NCBI GenBank assembly: GCA_905221605.1
Contig: CAJNDS010000403.1
Coordinates: 83,958 to 147,957, forward strand
Source of the DNA: Symbiodinium natans
Taxonomy: Eukaryota; Sar; Dinophyceae; Suessiales; Symbiodiniaceae
Direction of reading: 5' to 3'
Length of the DNA: 64,000 nucleotides
In this document: positions 44,100-55,481 of the stretch, in pieces
Numbering within the stretch: position 1 is the stretch's first letter
Layout: each line of letters begins with the position of its first letter
Program-made: the position numbers and the translations under genes
Notes under the pieces: generated by a model
Told to the model about the DNA's origin: nothing
The model's database searches: none
What the model saw: only the letters and a program-made list of their open reading frames with translations

Positions 44100-46620
44100 G
44101 CATCGCCCAGCACCTCCAGCATGCGACTCCCTCGGACCTTTCTATACTTCATGCCGCAGCTACACCTACACTTCGCGAGCGTCGCGGGCCGGCTGATCTT
44201 GCGACAACGCAGGTTCTGGCATCGTCTCGGACATCTTCACGTGTCAAAAGCGCTGACAGTCGCAGATATCGGGCGTGTCGGCACGCGATCCTTCACCTGT
44301 CGTCGTTCTGGGATGATTTGGGAGCCTCAGCTTGTCTTCGCCTCGCGTGAAGGCGCCGACAGCTGCATAGAACGTCGACCGCATGAGCCTAGAAATAGAA
44401 CGAGCAGGGCTCCTGGAATGACCTGCAATAACAAGTATCTTCAAGTACATCCTCAACTAAACCTGAACGACCCGAGGCGGGAGGGCTTCCACACTGACTA
44501 CAGCAGTCTGTTCGCAAGATGCCCTCTCCCCCCAAATTGCAGAAACTTGAAGAGACCTGGGAAGGTATTGGTAATCTTGGAGTTGCGTTCCCTAGGAAGG
44601 CCCTTGGCATTCCTGTGTTCACGGTACCTGCCCGCTTTGTTTTCGGGGGCTGCTCCAAAAATAGAACCCGGTGGTGGATAGCAACTACATGAAAACGTGG
44701 ATTCAAAAGAATAAGCCTTCCCGGAGACCGGCAGCACTGGATGTCATCTCGGGTAGCTAAAGGCGGTGCTTCTGCAGGGTCTCTGCACAGCACCTTCACC
44801 CATCCTCACGGTCTTCACATATCCTGAGCCCTCACAAGGAACCCTAATGCCATCCAATGCCTCATTCGCCGTCTGGCAATCTCCAACTTGTGCTTTGTCA
44901 AAGCTACCTCAGAACAGATTTGTGAAGCAGCGGAACGCGCGACGAAACACTCCAAAAAACAAAAAAATGGCTCACGGCTCCGATGTTGGAAATGGCAACT
45001 CCCCGCACCGAGCGGCTGGAACCTCCACTCCGAATTCGTCAATCCAAACCTGTCTCCGTGCTCAAGAGGCATGAGCACGACAGAGCACGAGCGGCGCCAT
45101 TGCTACGATGCGAAAAAGCAAAAACACTAGCCAATGCAGAGTCGAGGTGCGCTCTTGGTAGCTTTCTTGTTTCGCACGTACTCTTCCTCAAACGAATGCA
45201 CAATGTACCGGCACACTTCAACGGCATTTCTCTGAAACAGCACATGGGGCCGCATCACATGGTGTAACAGGCGAACATGTCGACACAGCGCCAAGCCGAA
45301 AATGTAAAGCAGAGTCTGAATGCTCAACGCCCTCCCTACACAACAGCCGTGTTCTCTCAAACCTCCTTCTCATCCAGGACCGCGCTGTAGTCGGACCTGC
45401 GCAAGTCTGTGCCCGCTACATACGAAGAAGATCTGGTGCAAAAACTGGGAGGCAATTGGATAAAGGGCCGGCCTCAGCCCATCGGCAATGGTCCACTTCT
45501 TCTCGTTGAAGTCGCCCGAGGTCTTGCCAAACATTGGAAGCCTAAGGGAAGGGAAGCTGAAGGCCCAAGATGGCCCAAGCCCATCTCAGGTCTCTTTAGA
45601 GAGGAGCGAGAAGCTTTCGCTGTGCCTCACTCTGTGCTTCACTGTGCTTTAGTTCTCCCAGGCTTTGGCTCGGATCGGGGATCTTGCATGGACACTTTCC
45701 GACTCCACTGAACGGAAATGATGTACTGTACAACCTGAAAGCTGTACATTTCACCCTCAACAACTGTGGCAAACAAACCATTCGTTGACATGCTCCGCAA
45801 GAACGCCCGGCGACACACCGGAGACGACACCAATCACCAGCTGCATCGCCTTGTGCGGCCGTCAAAGGCAAGAAGGACCCACTCCACAATGTGCCATGCA
45901 AGCTGCTCTGGCCAGGCCAAGCTGCAACTACATACACGCCGCAGTGGAGGAATTGGATAAAAACCCTGCAAGCGCGGATGCGTACATTGCCCCCAAGCTC
46001 TCAAAGTTTTTTTTAATACTGTCTGCAGCGTCTCCACCTGAAGCTGCCAACATGTATGCGCTACAGAGACATGGATCTCCTGTGGGCGTGGGTCAGCTCG
46101 ATCGAGAAGCGCCGAATCTGCTCGTTGATGCCCTGGAACATGAGCACCTTGTGTGGGACTTTCGGGGCCCAAAATGCTCCCCGAAGGTCTTGGCCACCAT
46201 ACTGAACCACTGCACAATCCGTGCAGCTCCTCGCGAGCGCTGAGGCAGGGACAGCGGAGAAGATCGACATAGTCATGCCTGCAGCCATCTTTCCCTACGT
46301 CTCAGATTGCGAGGACGCATTGCTGGCAGCAAGGATCGAGGAAAACGAACGACCCCTACAGCATCTGCACGCAAGGGTGCTGATGATGTTCATGGAGTAG
46401 TAGCGAATGTCATCGTCATCCCAGTTAACCTTAAGTTGGAAAATGCATATGCCCATGGCGCCTGCAAACACCTTGGTGCTGCAGGTAACCCACCGAAACT
46501 GCGGCAGAATCCACATGCCGAGATGCCAAGTAGAACAATGAGACCACAAAGATCACCGCTCCTAGAAGCATGTGGGCGACCTCGCGCGCCGGGCCACTCT
46601 AGGCTTCTACATGTTAACGC
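44100..46620 (-). CDS. Exons of an unrecognised membrane protein (5' part or separate gene)
   Basis: Minus-strand exon-like pieces, 5' to 3'. REVAHMLLGAVIFVVSLFYL with ASRHVDSAAVSVGYL (46.48-46.6 kb). GMTMSIFSAVPASALARSC (46.25). VLMFQGINEQIRRFSIELTH (46.12). EQLAWHIVEWVLLAFDGRT (45.87). STNGLFATVVEGEMYSFQ (45.75, donor gttgta). FGKTSGDFNEKKWTIADG with LRPALYPIASQFLHQIFF (45.43-45.54). ALSIQTLLYIFGLALCRHV and NAVEVCRYIVHSFEEEYVRN (45.15-45.33). ALTKHKLEIARRRMRHWMAL (44.88, donor gtgagg). PENKAGRYREHRNAKGLPRE (44.6). ETMPEPALSQDQPARDAREV (44.18). Hydrophobic spans alternate with basic helices. No family recognised. A plus-strand frame of 196 codons (44091-44681) overlaps but is less protein-like. 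Confidence 0.45.
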
Positions 46621-46689
46621 TTATGCTGGCCTGAATGCCCCAAAACGGTTACATCATCGATCATCATACTGCTAGGCACCGACGTGCCC

Positions 46690-47430
46690 AGCTTAAAGAA
46701 GGTATCCCTTGGATTGCAGGCGGTCGCGCCTCGATGTCAGTGACATCAAACTCGTACTCTTCCTCTTCTTCGCCTTCTTCGCCTCCTTCTTCGCCTCCTT
46801 CTTCACCCCCCTCTTCGCCTCCTTCTTCACCTTCTGCCGCTTCCGCCTCACTTCCCAGTTCCTGCCAAGCTCAATTTGGTGGGAACTTCGGCATCATTCC
46901 CATTGGCATCCAATGCGCTGCTCAGCAGCTCTTGCTATCTCCAAAGTCGAACAAGTGTCCTCTTCACCTCCGAGTTCCTCTCCAAGTGCACTTTTGAGAA
47001 GCATGCTGATGCGACTAGGATGGAACCGTCGTGGCAGAGAGAGAGGCCGTTATTGGATGCGAAGATATGTGCACCATGTCCCATCATGTCCCACGGCAAC
47101 CAGAGGGAACCCCGAAGTCCTCGTTTGCCTCAGCCAGAGCTTCCTGCACTATGCCGACTGTGCCCTATGCGGGGAACTATGCCGGGCCAAGCAGGACACC
47201 ACATGACATGGCAGGGACATGGCGCCTAGAAAAGGTGATGAGAGCTGCGGCGCTCGGCAGATAAAAAGAGTCCAAATCCTGCCTCCTCAGCCTTTTCCGC
47301 AGTCTCGGCCTCTTCCGTCTCCTGTACAACCCAACTCCCAGTTCAGGGGCCTACGGACCAAGTTTGGCTGCGACAAAAACAAGAGGCTTCGCCACTTTCA
47401 CCTCTTGCATGAACCGCAGTCCTCCACCTC
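46690..47430 (-). CDS. Acidic Glu/Gly-repeat protein, short exons
   Basis: Exon-like pieces on the minus strand: EVKVAKPLVFVAAKLGP (about 47345-47410), ETEEAETAEKAEEA (about 47275-47320, followed by a possible GA donor), LGEELGGEEDTCSTLEIARA (about 46900-46990), and a long acidic exon from acceptor cttggcag at about 46867. The last starts ELGSEAEAAEGEEGG, runs through repeated EEGG units and ends YEFDVTDIEARPPAIQGI. The EEGG units are encoded by the 12-bp repeat at 46754-46835. The protein is very acidic and probably disordered; no catalytic motif seen. The start codon is not identified. Confidence 0.5.
46754..46835 (-). repeat. 12-bp coding repeat (Glu-Glu-Gly-Gly)n
   Basis: About six copies of ttcttcgcctcc on the plus strand, with one caccccc variant. 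The unit keeps frame and encodes Glu-Glu-Gly-Gly on the minus strand. Confidence 0.9.
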
Positions 47431-47599
47431 GGCTGAGTCTGCCTTTCAGGGTTCTGGGAAACAGTCGGCGATCGTTGCCGAAGATTATGGGCAAGTGAGC
47501 TTTATCGTCTGGTGGCGATGCGGGTCAAGAATACTGCAGTACCACCTTCTCCTCTTCTGCTAGGTGCCGGAAGGGCTGCTTCACCTGAACATCGTTCGA

Positions 47600-50530
47600 A
47601 CGAACACGAGGCCAATGGCTTTCCGGCAACCTGGCCTTAAGTCCTTTTTGCTGGCCTGCTTCAGGTCCTCAGCCGGCAAGGTAGCACTGAGGCGGCACCC
47701 CTAGCCCCTTAGTCCCTCCCTGTGGCAGGACAAGCGGCCTGGAAGCCAACTTGGACTCGCTGGGAGCAAGGCTCCCTTGGTAGAACGGTGCGTTTCAGGG
47801 TTTGGGCCTCGAGACCAACTGAGAGCCATGAGTATGAGGCGAACGATCGCGGAGGATCGCAGAGGCTCAGGACGCAACTCGATAGGCATGACTAGGCATG
47901 ACAAGCCCCCAGGTTCCTGTGCCCCAAACGATTGCCCTGCTGCCGAGGCACCAGAAAAACCAGCAGCGCGAGGTAGAAGCGCTGCATGGCGAAGCGATGC
48001 CCACGCGCACACTATAAAAGAAGAGCCAACTTGCCGCGTAAACGAAAAACAACATTGCCCCTCTTGCGCTGCATGTTACATCTCGCAAGAGCTGCGCCCT
48101 GACCATCCTCTTGCTCAGTGAAGCTCAATAAGCAGACTCTTTTTGTTGCCGTGGTCTGGCGGCTAAGAGTCTGTGACAGGCCCTCGCGGCCTGGGCAAAG
48201 GAAGCAAGGAGGCATATGGAGGCATGAGGCCCACAGAGGCCGCGGTGGGGAGCTCTCTCTGATGCAGATCGGGGGCTGGCTCAAAGAACTGGGAGGGCCT
48301 GAAGACACAGGGTGAAACCTGCGCCAAGCTTTGAGCAAACTTGAGCATCCTTCATCCATCATCCGAACCGAACTGCCTCTTCCGAGTTTGTAACGGCGCT
48401 GCCTGGAAGCACGTCAGGATCTTGCAGGGCTGGAGGCTTCCTGCCTGGCAGAACTTGCGCGATCTGCGCCCTGTAAGATTCTGGCTTCGCCCTCGCGTAC
48501 CCCTGCAACGCTTCGGCTCGGTGATGTCATGCGTCCCCATCGGCGCAAACTCATTGAAGGACTACAAAGACTCACTTCACCAGGGCTTTCGGTAAGCAAA
48601 GGGCTTGGGGGCACAAAGTGGCTTGCGGATGAAAACAACCAGAACCCACCGCAGCCGACGTTGGTTGAAGTTGAAGCTTCCAGAAAAGAAGCCTTTCACA
48701 GCATACGGCGGCATTCGGTATTAGTATTCAGTACAGGTCTGTTGGACGCGTCAACCGCAGACACGCATAACCTTGTGGCAAATGGGTGCTCATGAGGATT
48801 TGTCAAAAATCCCCTGACTGTGGTCCCAGAACGACATAGCCTTCTACCTGGACTTTCGCGGCTTCCGCACGTGGGTCTTACTAAATGTCTAGCCATGATG
48901 TGCGGTGCAACAGCGAAACCAAATTGGAGTCCCCCAGATTGACGAGTTTGGCCCCACAGTGAACATGCCCGCTGATGCCTGCCCCTAGACGAGCGTAGAA
49001 CTCGTGGGTTTTTCCACAACTCCCATGAGTCAATAACGCCACACATGTTAACGCACATGGCTATTTGAGCGTTGGATGGGCCTGGCAAGCTCTCTTGCCC
49101 CGCAACCACTTACAATCATTCTCCATTGCAAGATCACAACACTGCCACCAAAACATCCTTCCTACAACCCGACCGCCTTGTCAACACCAAGTACGGATTA
49201 GAAAAGCCTGAAGCGTTGAGCTCGGACCCGGGCTTGTCCCGACTTCGGCTCCGACTTCGACCTGTGCACGCACCTTCTTGCTAACCTCATGACCTCCTCG
49301 TCTCGGAAAGCTTGATGTGCAGCTGCAGCAAGCGCTACGAAAGAGAGCTGAGTGGCTTCGGCTTCCCCGTGGCTCCGTGGGCTGGATGGCCTCCATCACG
49401 CTTTAAACATCAAGACGAGGCGTAGGCAGGCCGACAAGACAGCAATGCCCTCTCATGCCCTCTCGGCAACTCAGCGCCACACATCCACAAAGCCGGTCAT
49501 CAGTCGCTTTAAAGCCTACATCACCACTTTGCAGCATGCGCTTGTGTTGCCTGTGCACGTTCAGGTCCTCCGTCCCCCTATTTTCCTTTGCGAGCTTGGT
49601 GCTCTTGACCGTCACAACGTGGCTTGCAGCAATTTGCTGAAGCCCATCTGTACTGGACATAACGCGGTTGTTATGACGCCGGCTTCTTTTCAAACAGCTC
49701 AGCGGCGATTTGGCTTTTCAGGTATGACGTCAAAAAGAGAAAGCATCTTCACTGCTGCTCGAACGTGGCTGCTGCTTGATGGCTTCAGCCCATGAGCTGA
49801 GCACCTCTGGAGCACGCCACAGGTTTTCACAGTATGGTCACACTTTGTCACACTTTGTCACACTTTGTCACACGATGTCACACGACGTCACACGATGTCA
49901 CGTGATGTCACACGATGCCGCACGATGTCACACTGTGGCACACGATGTCACACCTGCACCTAGCACCTGCATCTGGCATAGCTTCGGCGCGGCATATCTG
50001 CGCAAGCGTTCAACAACAAACGAAAATGACCCCTACCGACCATCACGAGTTGGCCAGGCAATATCTCACAGTGCCCGCAAAAAACAAAGGCCACTTGTCA
50101 TCAAGCACTGAATATCATGAGTAAGCAGCCCAGCCACGAAGCAAACAGCTACCGTGGAGACAGCGGAGACAGCGGAGACACTGGTTCGGCCGCAGATAGA
50201 GCTGCCTGCTTGCGCTCCTGGATGATTCACAACGCCGCAAAGCTTCAACAATGGGTCGCAGAAGCCTTTCAGCTTAGAAATCAAGGTCTTGAAGACAAGG
50301 ATGTGGGCGGGTGCCTTGAAAACACGTCAACAACCAAACATGTAGAACCACGACGAAGATTGTTGGCCGGGATCTGAAGCGCAGGAACCAAAAGTACCAT
50401 TGTTGCTGCATATTTCCGAGATCAGACTTCAAGGTTTCTGTACGTCCACCCCTTCGGAATAAACTGGGGATTCGCCCACCGCTTCTCGAAGGTGGCATTG
50501 CGTGTTGCTGGCCGGAATGTGAATACTTAC
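47600..50530. other. Ambiguous interval with scattered coding-like pieces
   Basis: Some minus-strand pieces read as protein: GAMLFFVYAASWLFFYSVR (about 48.02 kb), RWGRMTSPSRSVAGVREGEA (about 48.5), RLCVSAVDASNRPVLNTNTE (about 48.75) and AQIAMCVNMCGVIDSWELW (about 49.05). In each case another frame is also open and splice borders are not compelling, so I do not assemble a gene. The decamer repeat at 49836-49953 lies here. Confidence 0.35.
49836..49953. repeat. 10-bp tandem repeat (gtcacacgat)n
   Basis: About eleven decamers in exact 10-base register. The first three are gtcacacttt and the later ones gtcacacgat with single-base variants, one of which creates cacgtg and one acgtca. The register equals about one helical turn. 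Too short a unit, and no spacers, for CRISPR. Confidence 0.9.
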
Positions 50531-50639
50531 CGACCCTCTCCTCCATCTGATCCAGCACGTCTCGCAGGGAGGGCCATATTTGCCTGGCAGGCAACTCACG
50601 CTCAGCATCAGTGTCAACCTGCCGTGACTCGACACTGCC
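50531..50639 (-). CDS. Exon of a hypothetical gene
   Basis: Between acceptor gccttgcag and the textbook donor gtaagt the minus strand reads GSVESRQVDTDAERELPARQ then IWPSLRDVLDQMEERV, 109 bases with no stop. Neighbouring pieces upstream on the same strand (LAEIALSRLRSLLEMCRAR at about 50.7 kb, MAVMFMVLPAKFPRVLGG at about 50.9) may be further exons. Helical and acidic; family unknown. Confidence 0.5.
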
Positions 50640-51329
50640 CTGCAAGGCGAGGCTGAGGGCGGGACCCTTGCCCGGCACATTTCAAGCAAAGACCGGAGCC
50701 TGGAAAGAGCTATTTCGGCAAGCTGCGCACATCCATAGAGCAGGATCTGGCAACACAAGTCACACAAGTAGCATGCCAGGCTGGCCCAGCTCTCCAGTTT
50801 CGTGACCTGACCGCGAGGACTCATCTGGATGTGCCCTACGCACAGCTCGAGAAGCCACCAAGCACTCGGGGGAACTTTGCCGGCAGCACCATAAACATCA
50901 CGGCCATCCCGCGTGCCTGCAGAGGAAGCTTCCAAGCTACGATGGCAAGAACAAACAGAAGCATCCCCGCTCAGAAGCCAACGCCCAGCCTCCACACGCA
51001 TGACAACCGTAGGCACAGCGTCCCCGAAATGCATCTTCGTTTCGGGTGTGCACCTCAGCAAACGAGTACGAGAGGGTACGAGGGAAGCGCCGCTCACGAA
51101 ACATGTTAAGCAAATGCTATGTCTTGGCCAGGACACACTGGACGACAGGTACGTGACGGAAAGGATGCCTTCACCTTTGCACCTGGGACTTGAGGGGGCG
51201 AGGCTTGGCCAAAGCTAGCAGGGACGCGGATATCCTTCAATTGCTGAGGGGCATCCTGCAATCTGCATTGTTACGCAAAGGAGAGGGGGGATGTGGAGAG
51301 GGGGAAGGGAGGAGCGGAGCTGCCTGTAG

Positions 51330-52620
51330 CACAAGCCTGACCCAGAACAGGTCGAACAGGTCCATGGCTGCTTTAGCTCCTCCATGAGCTGGTCCTACAG
51401 CAGCTGCTTCACTTAGCCTCAATCTCGGAAACAAGGGCTTGTTTTACCATTTCGTGCCTGCAGGCAGACGATCCGGTGTGCGAAGTTCTGCCAGGCCTTT
51501 GCCTCAGCCATAAACCCATCGAACTTGAAGTGTTCATGGTGCCTTGTAGATAGGCTGCGCTTGCCTCCTGACATCTTCGGTCATTTTTGTTTGGCACGTC
51601 CATCATCCAGGACAAATGGGCACTTGCATGTGTGCGTGTCAGTCCACACGGTGGGGCACGGTTGTCGAAATAAGTAACGACACAGCTCGAATCTTGACCT
51701 GCCGACGAGGGGCTGCATCTAAGGACTTCACACGCGCTTCGTGGCGCTTGATCTCTTCCTCTGACATGGGCAAAGCCAGACAAAGTGAGAATTGCAAGCG
51801 CGGCAACAAGCAACTCTGGAACTTCACATGAAGTCACTGAAATCATCTTCCATCTTTTTTGCATCCCGACTCCCGTGGGTGCTGCCACAAACTGCCCAAG
51901 CGCAGAAACGAAGATGCCCTTGCTAAACTGCCCTGGACATCACTCTAGCACGCATGACATCAGTGCAGGGCATAGGCCCACTGCGGAAACCCAGGACCCC
52001 AACCGCGCCTGCAACTCCCGCTGCTCCTGCTCCATCGTTCGGCGTACATGCTCGCGCTTCTCCTGCCAAGGGGTGACGGTTGAAGATTTTCAGCAGGTCA
52101 GGTGGGCGTCCTCTTGTCTGCGACGCCTTTCCTCCAGTTCTTCCCTGCACAGCGAATTCCAGCCAGCTTGAGCAAGCATAAGGATTGAGAGGCGACCAGA
52201 AGTCAGAAGTCCATACATGTCGACCCTTTGGAATTTTTCCCCCTTCAAAAGGGGTTTTGCTCTCCGCCTCCTCCGGATCTCAGCTTCCCGATCCAGACGA
52301 AGACGCTCCAGGATGAGCACCGACGCCTCCCAATGCCCAGCCCACCCCCGCGTCATTGAATCCAAACAAAATGGCACTCTCCATGGTTTCTGGCGGCCAC
52401 CTCAAGCCCTGCGCCACGCCACAAACCTTGTTAAGCAGAGTGCCTTCTTCTTCTTCCATTGTCCGTTCCAGCCCTGAAGGTCGCGCTCCAGCTCCTTTCC
52501 AACAAGAGCAAATATCCCTGGCCCTAAGCCTCAGAAAACCCTCAGAATAGTTCGTCCTCCAAACTGGGTACTTCTTCATCTTTAGCGTCCGCATCTTGTT
52601 GCACCAGCCCTCACAGCGGA
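51330..52620 (-). CDS. Multi-exon coiled-coil protein
   Basis: Pieces in 5' to 3' order: QQDADAKDEEVPSLEDEL (about 52.59 kb), ALVGKELERDLQGWNGQW (52.49), LILERLRLDREAEIRRRRR (52.29), REELEERRRRQEDAHL (52.13), EKREHVRRTMEQEQRELQA (52.03), MSEEEIKRHEARVKSLDAA (51.7-51.77, donor CAG then gtcaag at 51699), EHFKFDGFMAEAKAWQNF (51.5) and DQLMEELKQPWTCSTC (51.38). The Glu/Arg-rich heptad-like stretches predict long alpha-helical coiled coil. No globular domain is recognised. Small introns separate the pieces; not every junction is certain, and in places a second minus frame is also open. Likely cytoskeletal or scaffolding, but this is only inference from composition. Confidence 0.5.
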
Positions 52621-52643
52621 ACAGCGAAGATGCCTCTGACAGC

Positions 52644-52743
52644 TACCTGGAGGTTCAGGGTACTTATAACCCCAGTTCTTACTGCAAGTCCCCTAAGTCC
52701 ACTTCTCATTGGGGTTATAAGCACCCATGAACCTCCAAGTAGC
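52644..52743. mobile_element. Foldback/MITE-like element, 31-bp inverted arms
   Basis: The left arm, starting ctacctggaggttca (52644-52674), and the right arm (52712-52743) are inverted copies with about four differences over 31-32 bases. They flank 37 bases of unrelated sequence. The arms end in ctac at the outer edge and cccc at the loop. It lies just upstream of the coiled-coil gene, so it could also act as a hairpin in a promoter or 5' UTR. Confidence 0.75.
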
Positions 52744-53039
52744 GTGGCATTGCCGCGATTCTTGCCAATTTTTCTGCCTCGCTGCTTGCTGAAGCGTCGC
52801 AGATTGCGCGACTCTACCAGCCCGGCAGCGGGTCCGGCACTGCCTGCTTAGAAGGCTTTGTGCATGCTTGGTCGACCCGGATCCAAACAGGCCTGACATG
52901 TCTTGAAAAAAGCTGTCGAGCTCATGTCGACATCGTGTCCCAATCGCCTCCGGACTGAGGCGTCAGGCTGGTGCTTGTTGAGGGTGTGGGTGGTCCAGCC
53001 CAGGGGCCTCAGTTTCAAGAGCCATCCCTGAAACAGACC

Positions 53040-53042
<3 letters not shown>

Positions 53043-53091
<49 letters not shown>

Positions 53092-53092
53092 A
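53043..53092. repeat. (GA)n microsatellite
   Basis: About 24 ga units on the plus strand with one cg interruption. The frames through it give Arg/Glu or Ser/Leu runs and are not protein. Confidence 0.95.
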
Positions 53093-53270
53093 AAAACAAA
53101 ACGACCGGGCCTCCACTGAGTCTCCTGGCTCCAGGCGATGATGTGAAGGGAAAAACAAAAGCACCGACTGTGTGGCAGGAATGAGGGTGGGCATTCGGCA
53201 CATCCTCGCGCTGGGCTTGGCCGCGAAGCTTCCTGCCAACAGCCCCCGGAAACATGGCACGGTGAGGCCA

Positions 53271-53534
53271 TCAGTGTGCTGCCCGTAAACTCCTCCACGG
53301 CTGGGGAGCAGGTTTGGTAGCTGCACCGTTGCGACGTCCAGCTGCGGGGCGGTCAGGCGGCGCGCGTTGGTCCGCATGGCTCTTGAATGCGATGTGGGCG
53401 AGGAAGTTCAGAAACTTTGTCCAGGTATCACCTAAAGCTAGGCCTGCAACCATTGGGGAGTGTGGGCTATTTCTTTCGGGTCTCTGGGAGGTGGGAGGCT
53501 GCTGGTGTTCAGCAGCCACTTCCTGCTGAGCCAT
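53271..53534 (-). CDS. Hypothetical 87-aa protein or first exon
   Basis: ATG at 53534 opens MAQQEVAAEHQQPPTSQRP, then GLALGDTWTKFLNFLAHIAF and an Arg/Pro/Ala-rich end, stopping at 53271. The first 55 residues look like genuine protein with a short amphipathic helix; the remainder is GC-driven and may be intron. Upstream is a small spacer and no partner exon that I can join. Confidence 0.4.
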   Translation of the reverse strand: MAQQEVAAEHQQPPTSQRPERNSPHSPMVAGLALGDTWTKFLNFLAHIAFKSHADQRAPPDRPAAGRRNGAATKPAPQPWRSLRAAH

Positions 53535-55140
53535 AGCAACATCCAAACAGAAGGGACATGAGGCAGTAGTCTTCCCATCTTTTCACATTCCCAGACTCTT
53601 CACCGCCAGGGCCTCCTGTCCTTCCAGCCGTCCATTCTTGCCGTACCACCGGCATTGGGTCAGTTGAATGTACGACCTCCAAATCCAAGTCACGCAAGCA
53701 ACAACATCACAGCAACCTTCACCACTGAGTATAGAATCGACACACGACACACGACTAAGTGCCAAGCTGACTCGTGGACGCGCCAATAAACTTCTCTTGC
53801 AGGGTGCCCTCGTAGGTGACTTTCCCTGGAACCATCCCCAGCCAAAGCAGCACTACCCCAACAAGACAATTCGACACGTTCTGCGTCGTTCCTCTCCAAG
53901 GTTCCCATTGTTGGACATTGAACCTCTAAGCTTTGTGCCCAGCTGAGGGTGCGTGTACTGCACGCTGACGTAGGACTGCGTGGCGGCACGAGCATGGGAG
54001 GCAGTCTTGCTAACAAAGAAAGAAGACAGCTTGTAGGCTTGTACCTAATTTTTTCCCCTCGCTGCATGGCCCTGGTCATGTTGCAAGCGGGCTACCGATA
54101 GAGTTCGGCCAAAGAAGCGTGCCCAAGGGCTGCATGGGCACAAACTCCTACGAAGGTCCGATTTGCAGTTGCACTCCTGCTGCACTTGTAATATTGTGGC
54201 TTTCGTGTTTGCAGGGTTTTTGGGCCCAGTCTGTGCTCTCCGGGCTCATGCCCAAGGTCTTCACAGAAAATTGGCAGCCGACCCTCTGCCCCTGCAGAGA
54301 AGCTCCCGGGCTGCCAGAGAAGGAGACTCAGGACATCCGCCAGATTCCCAGGCAAGCTCCATCGCATGAAATGACCAGGTTTGCAGTTCGCTGCCGGATC
54401 TGAGAAGCCCATGGCCAAACGCGCCTTGGCGACATCGGGGAATGGTGAACACGCCACAGTGCGGCTTTGAACATCCCAGCATCCCGTCACCGCTCTCAAA
54501 GAGAAAAGAGGCCAAAAAGGCCAAAAGGCCAAAAGGCCAACAGGCCAAAAGAAAGGAGCCAAGGCCCAGCCTTGTCGGATCTGCAAACCTCCGGGCCGGT
54601 GAGGGAGGTTGCAGGAAGGTGAGAATCGACCTGGCAAGTCAAGAACGTAGCGGAAAGAGCACACACAGATCCAAGAACGATGTCTTTCCTTATAAAGACC
54701 TCATATCTCATAACCACAACACAAGAAGGTCAAGCCGAGGCCCATGAAAGCTCGCCCCACCGCATATGTCAAGTAAGAGTGCGTTGCTTTTCGGGTGTTT
54801 GTGCTGAAAGATGCGAAAAGGAAAGCCTTTACTACTCTAGACTCTGTATTTTCATCGGAGGAGTCATGGTTCACTCCCTTTCTTATCGGAACACCTCTAC
54901 TACTTAACTTTCAGAAGTAACAAGTCACTTTCCTTCCTGAAGGGCTTCTTTCGAAAAAAGCAATTCAATCACGATCCCTCCCTATCTTATAGTAGAATCA
55001 AGAGCTTGCAGCTTTTCGGACCTTGTCCGGCCCTACCTTTTGAAGCAAGACCAAACTCAAGCCTAGCCACACCCGCTTGCGTGACAAGAGCACCCAACAA
55101 AGCGGAACAGCACCAAAGCTTGCATCCGAGTACAAGAGCC
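53535..55140. other. Spacer with (aaaaggcc)n repeat
   Basis: A run of aaaaggcc units lies at 54507-54550. A minus frame of 129 codons (53690-54079) includes TLERNDAERVELSCWG but lacks support. I see no confident gene in this stretch. Confidence 0.35.
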
Positions 55141-55149
55141 CTCAACCTG

Positions 55150-55262
55150 CCATTCAGAAGTCACTCCACGAAAAGGCATGCTATGAACTGCGACGAAGTT
55201 CTGTCGCTCGACGCGTCGGCCTTGGCAATCCAGGTAGCCCAGCCTTCCGTAGCCAGCCTTCC
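55150..55262 (-). CDS. Single exon of a hypothetical gene
   Basis: The minus strand reads LWKAGYGRLGYLDCQGRRVE then RQNFVAVHSMPFRGVTSEWQ and meets a gttgag donor at about 55150. Composition is protein-like throughout and no other frame is as good. No neighbouring exon could be joined with confidence; it could be the last coding part of a gene or belong downstream of the Cys-rich gene. Confidence 0.4.
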
Positions 55263-55481
55263 ACAGAGAACAGCTTTGAAGTGATCTTGTGAGCACTGCA
55301 GGCGGCCAGTGTCAACATTGCAAGCCTAGCACAGGATAGCAAAGCAAGCCGCAATTTTCAAGCTTCCAAGTTCAAGTCGTGAAAATCTCAGTCACTAAGT
55401 CGGTCCGTCCTCAAGGTTTTGAGCTAGAGCCATTTTGCAGGGAATTGTGACACTGAGAATCTGAAGCTGGGCTTCACTCGT

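Noticed and set aside
44091-44681. Plus-strand open frame of 196 codons
   Set aside because: Arg/Ser/Leu-heavy composition typical of a shadow frame; the minus strand over the same interval gives better protein-like exons.
49836-49953. CRISPR-like array
   Set aside because: Ten-base repeats without spacers in eukaryotic DNA; not a CRISPR.
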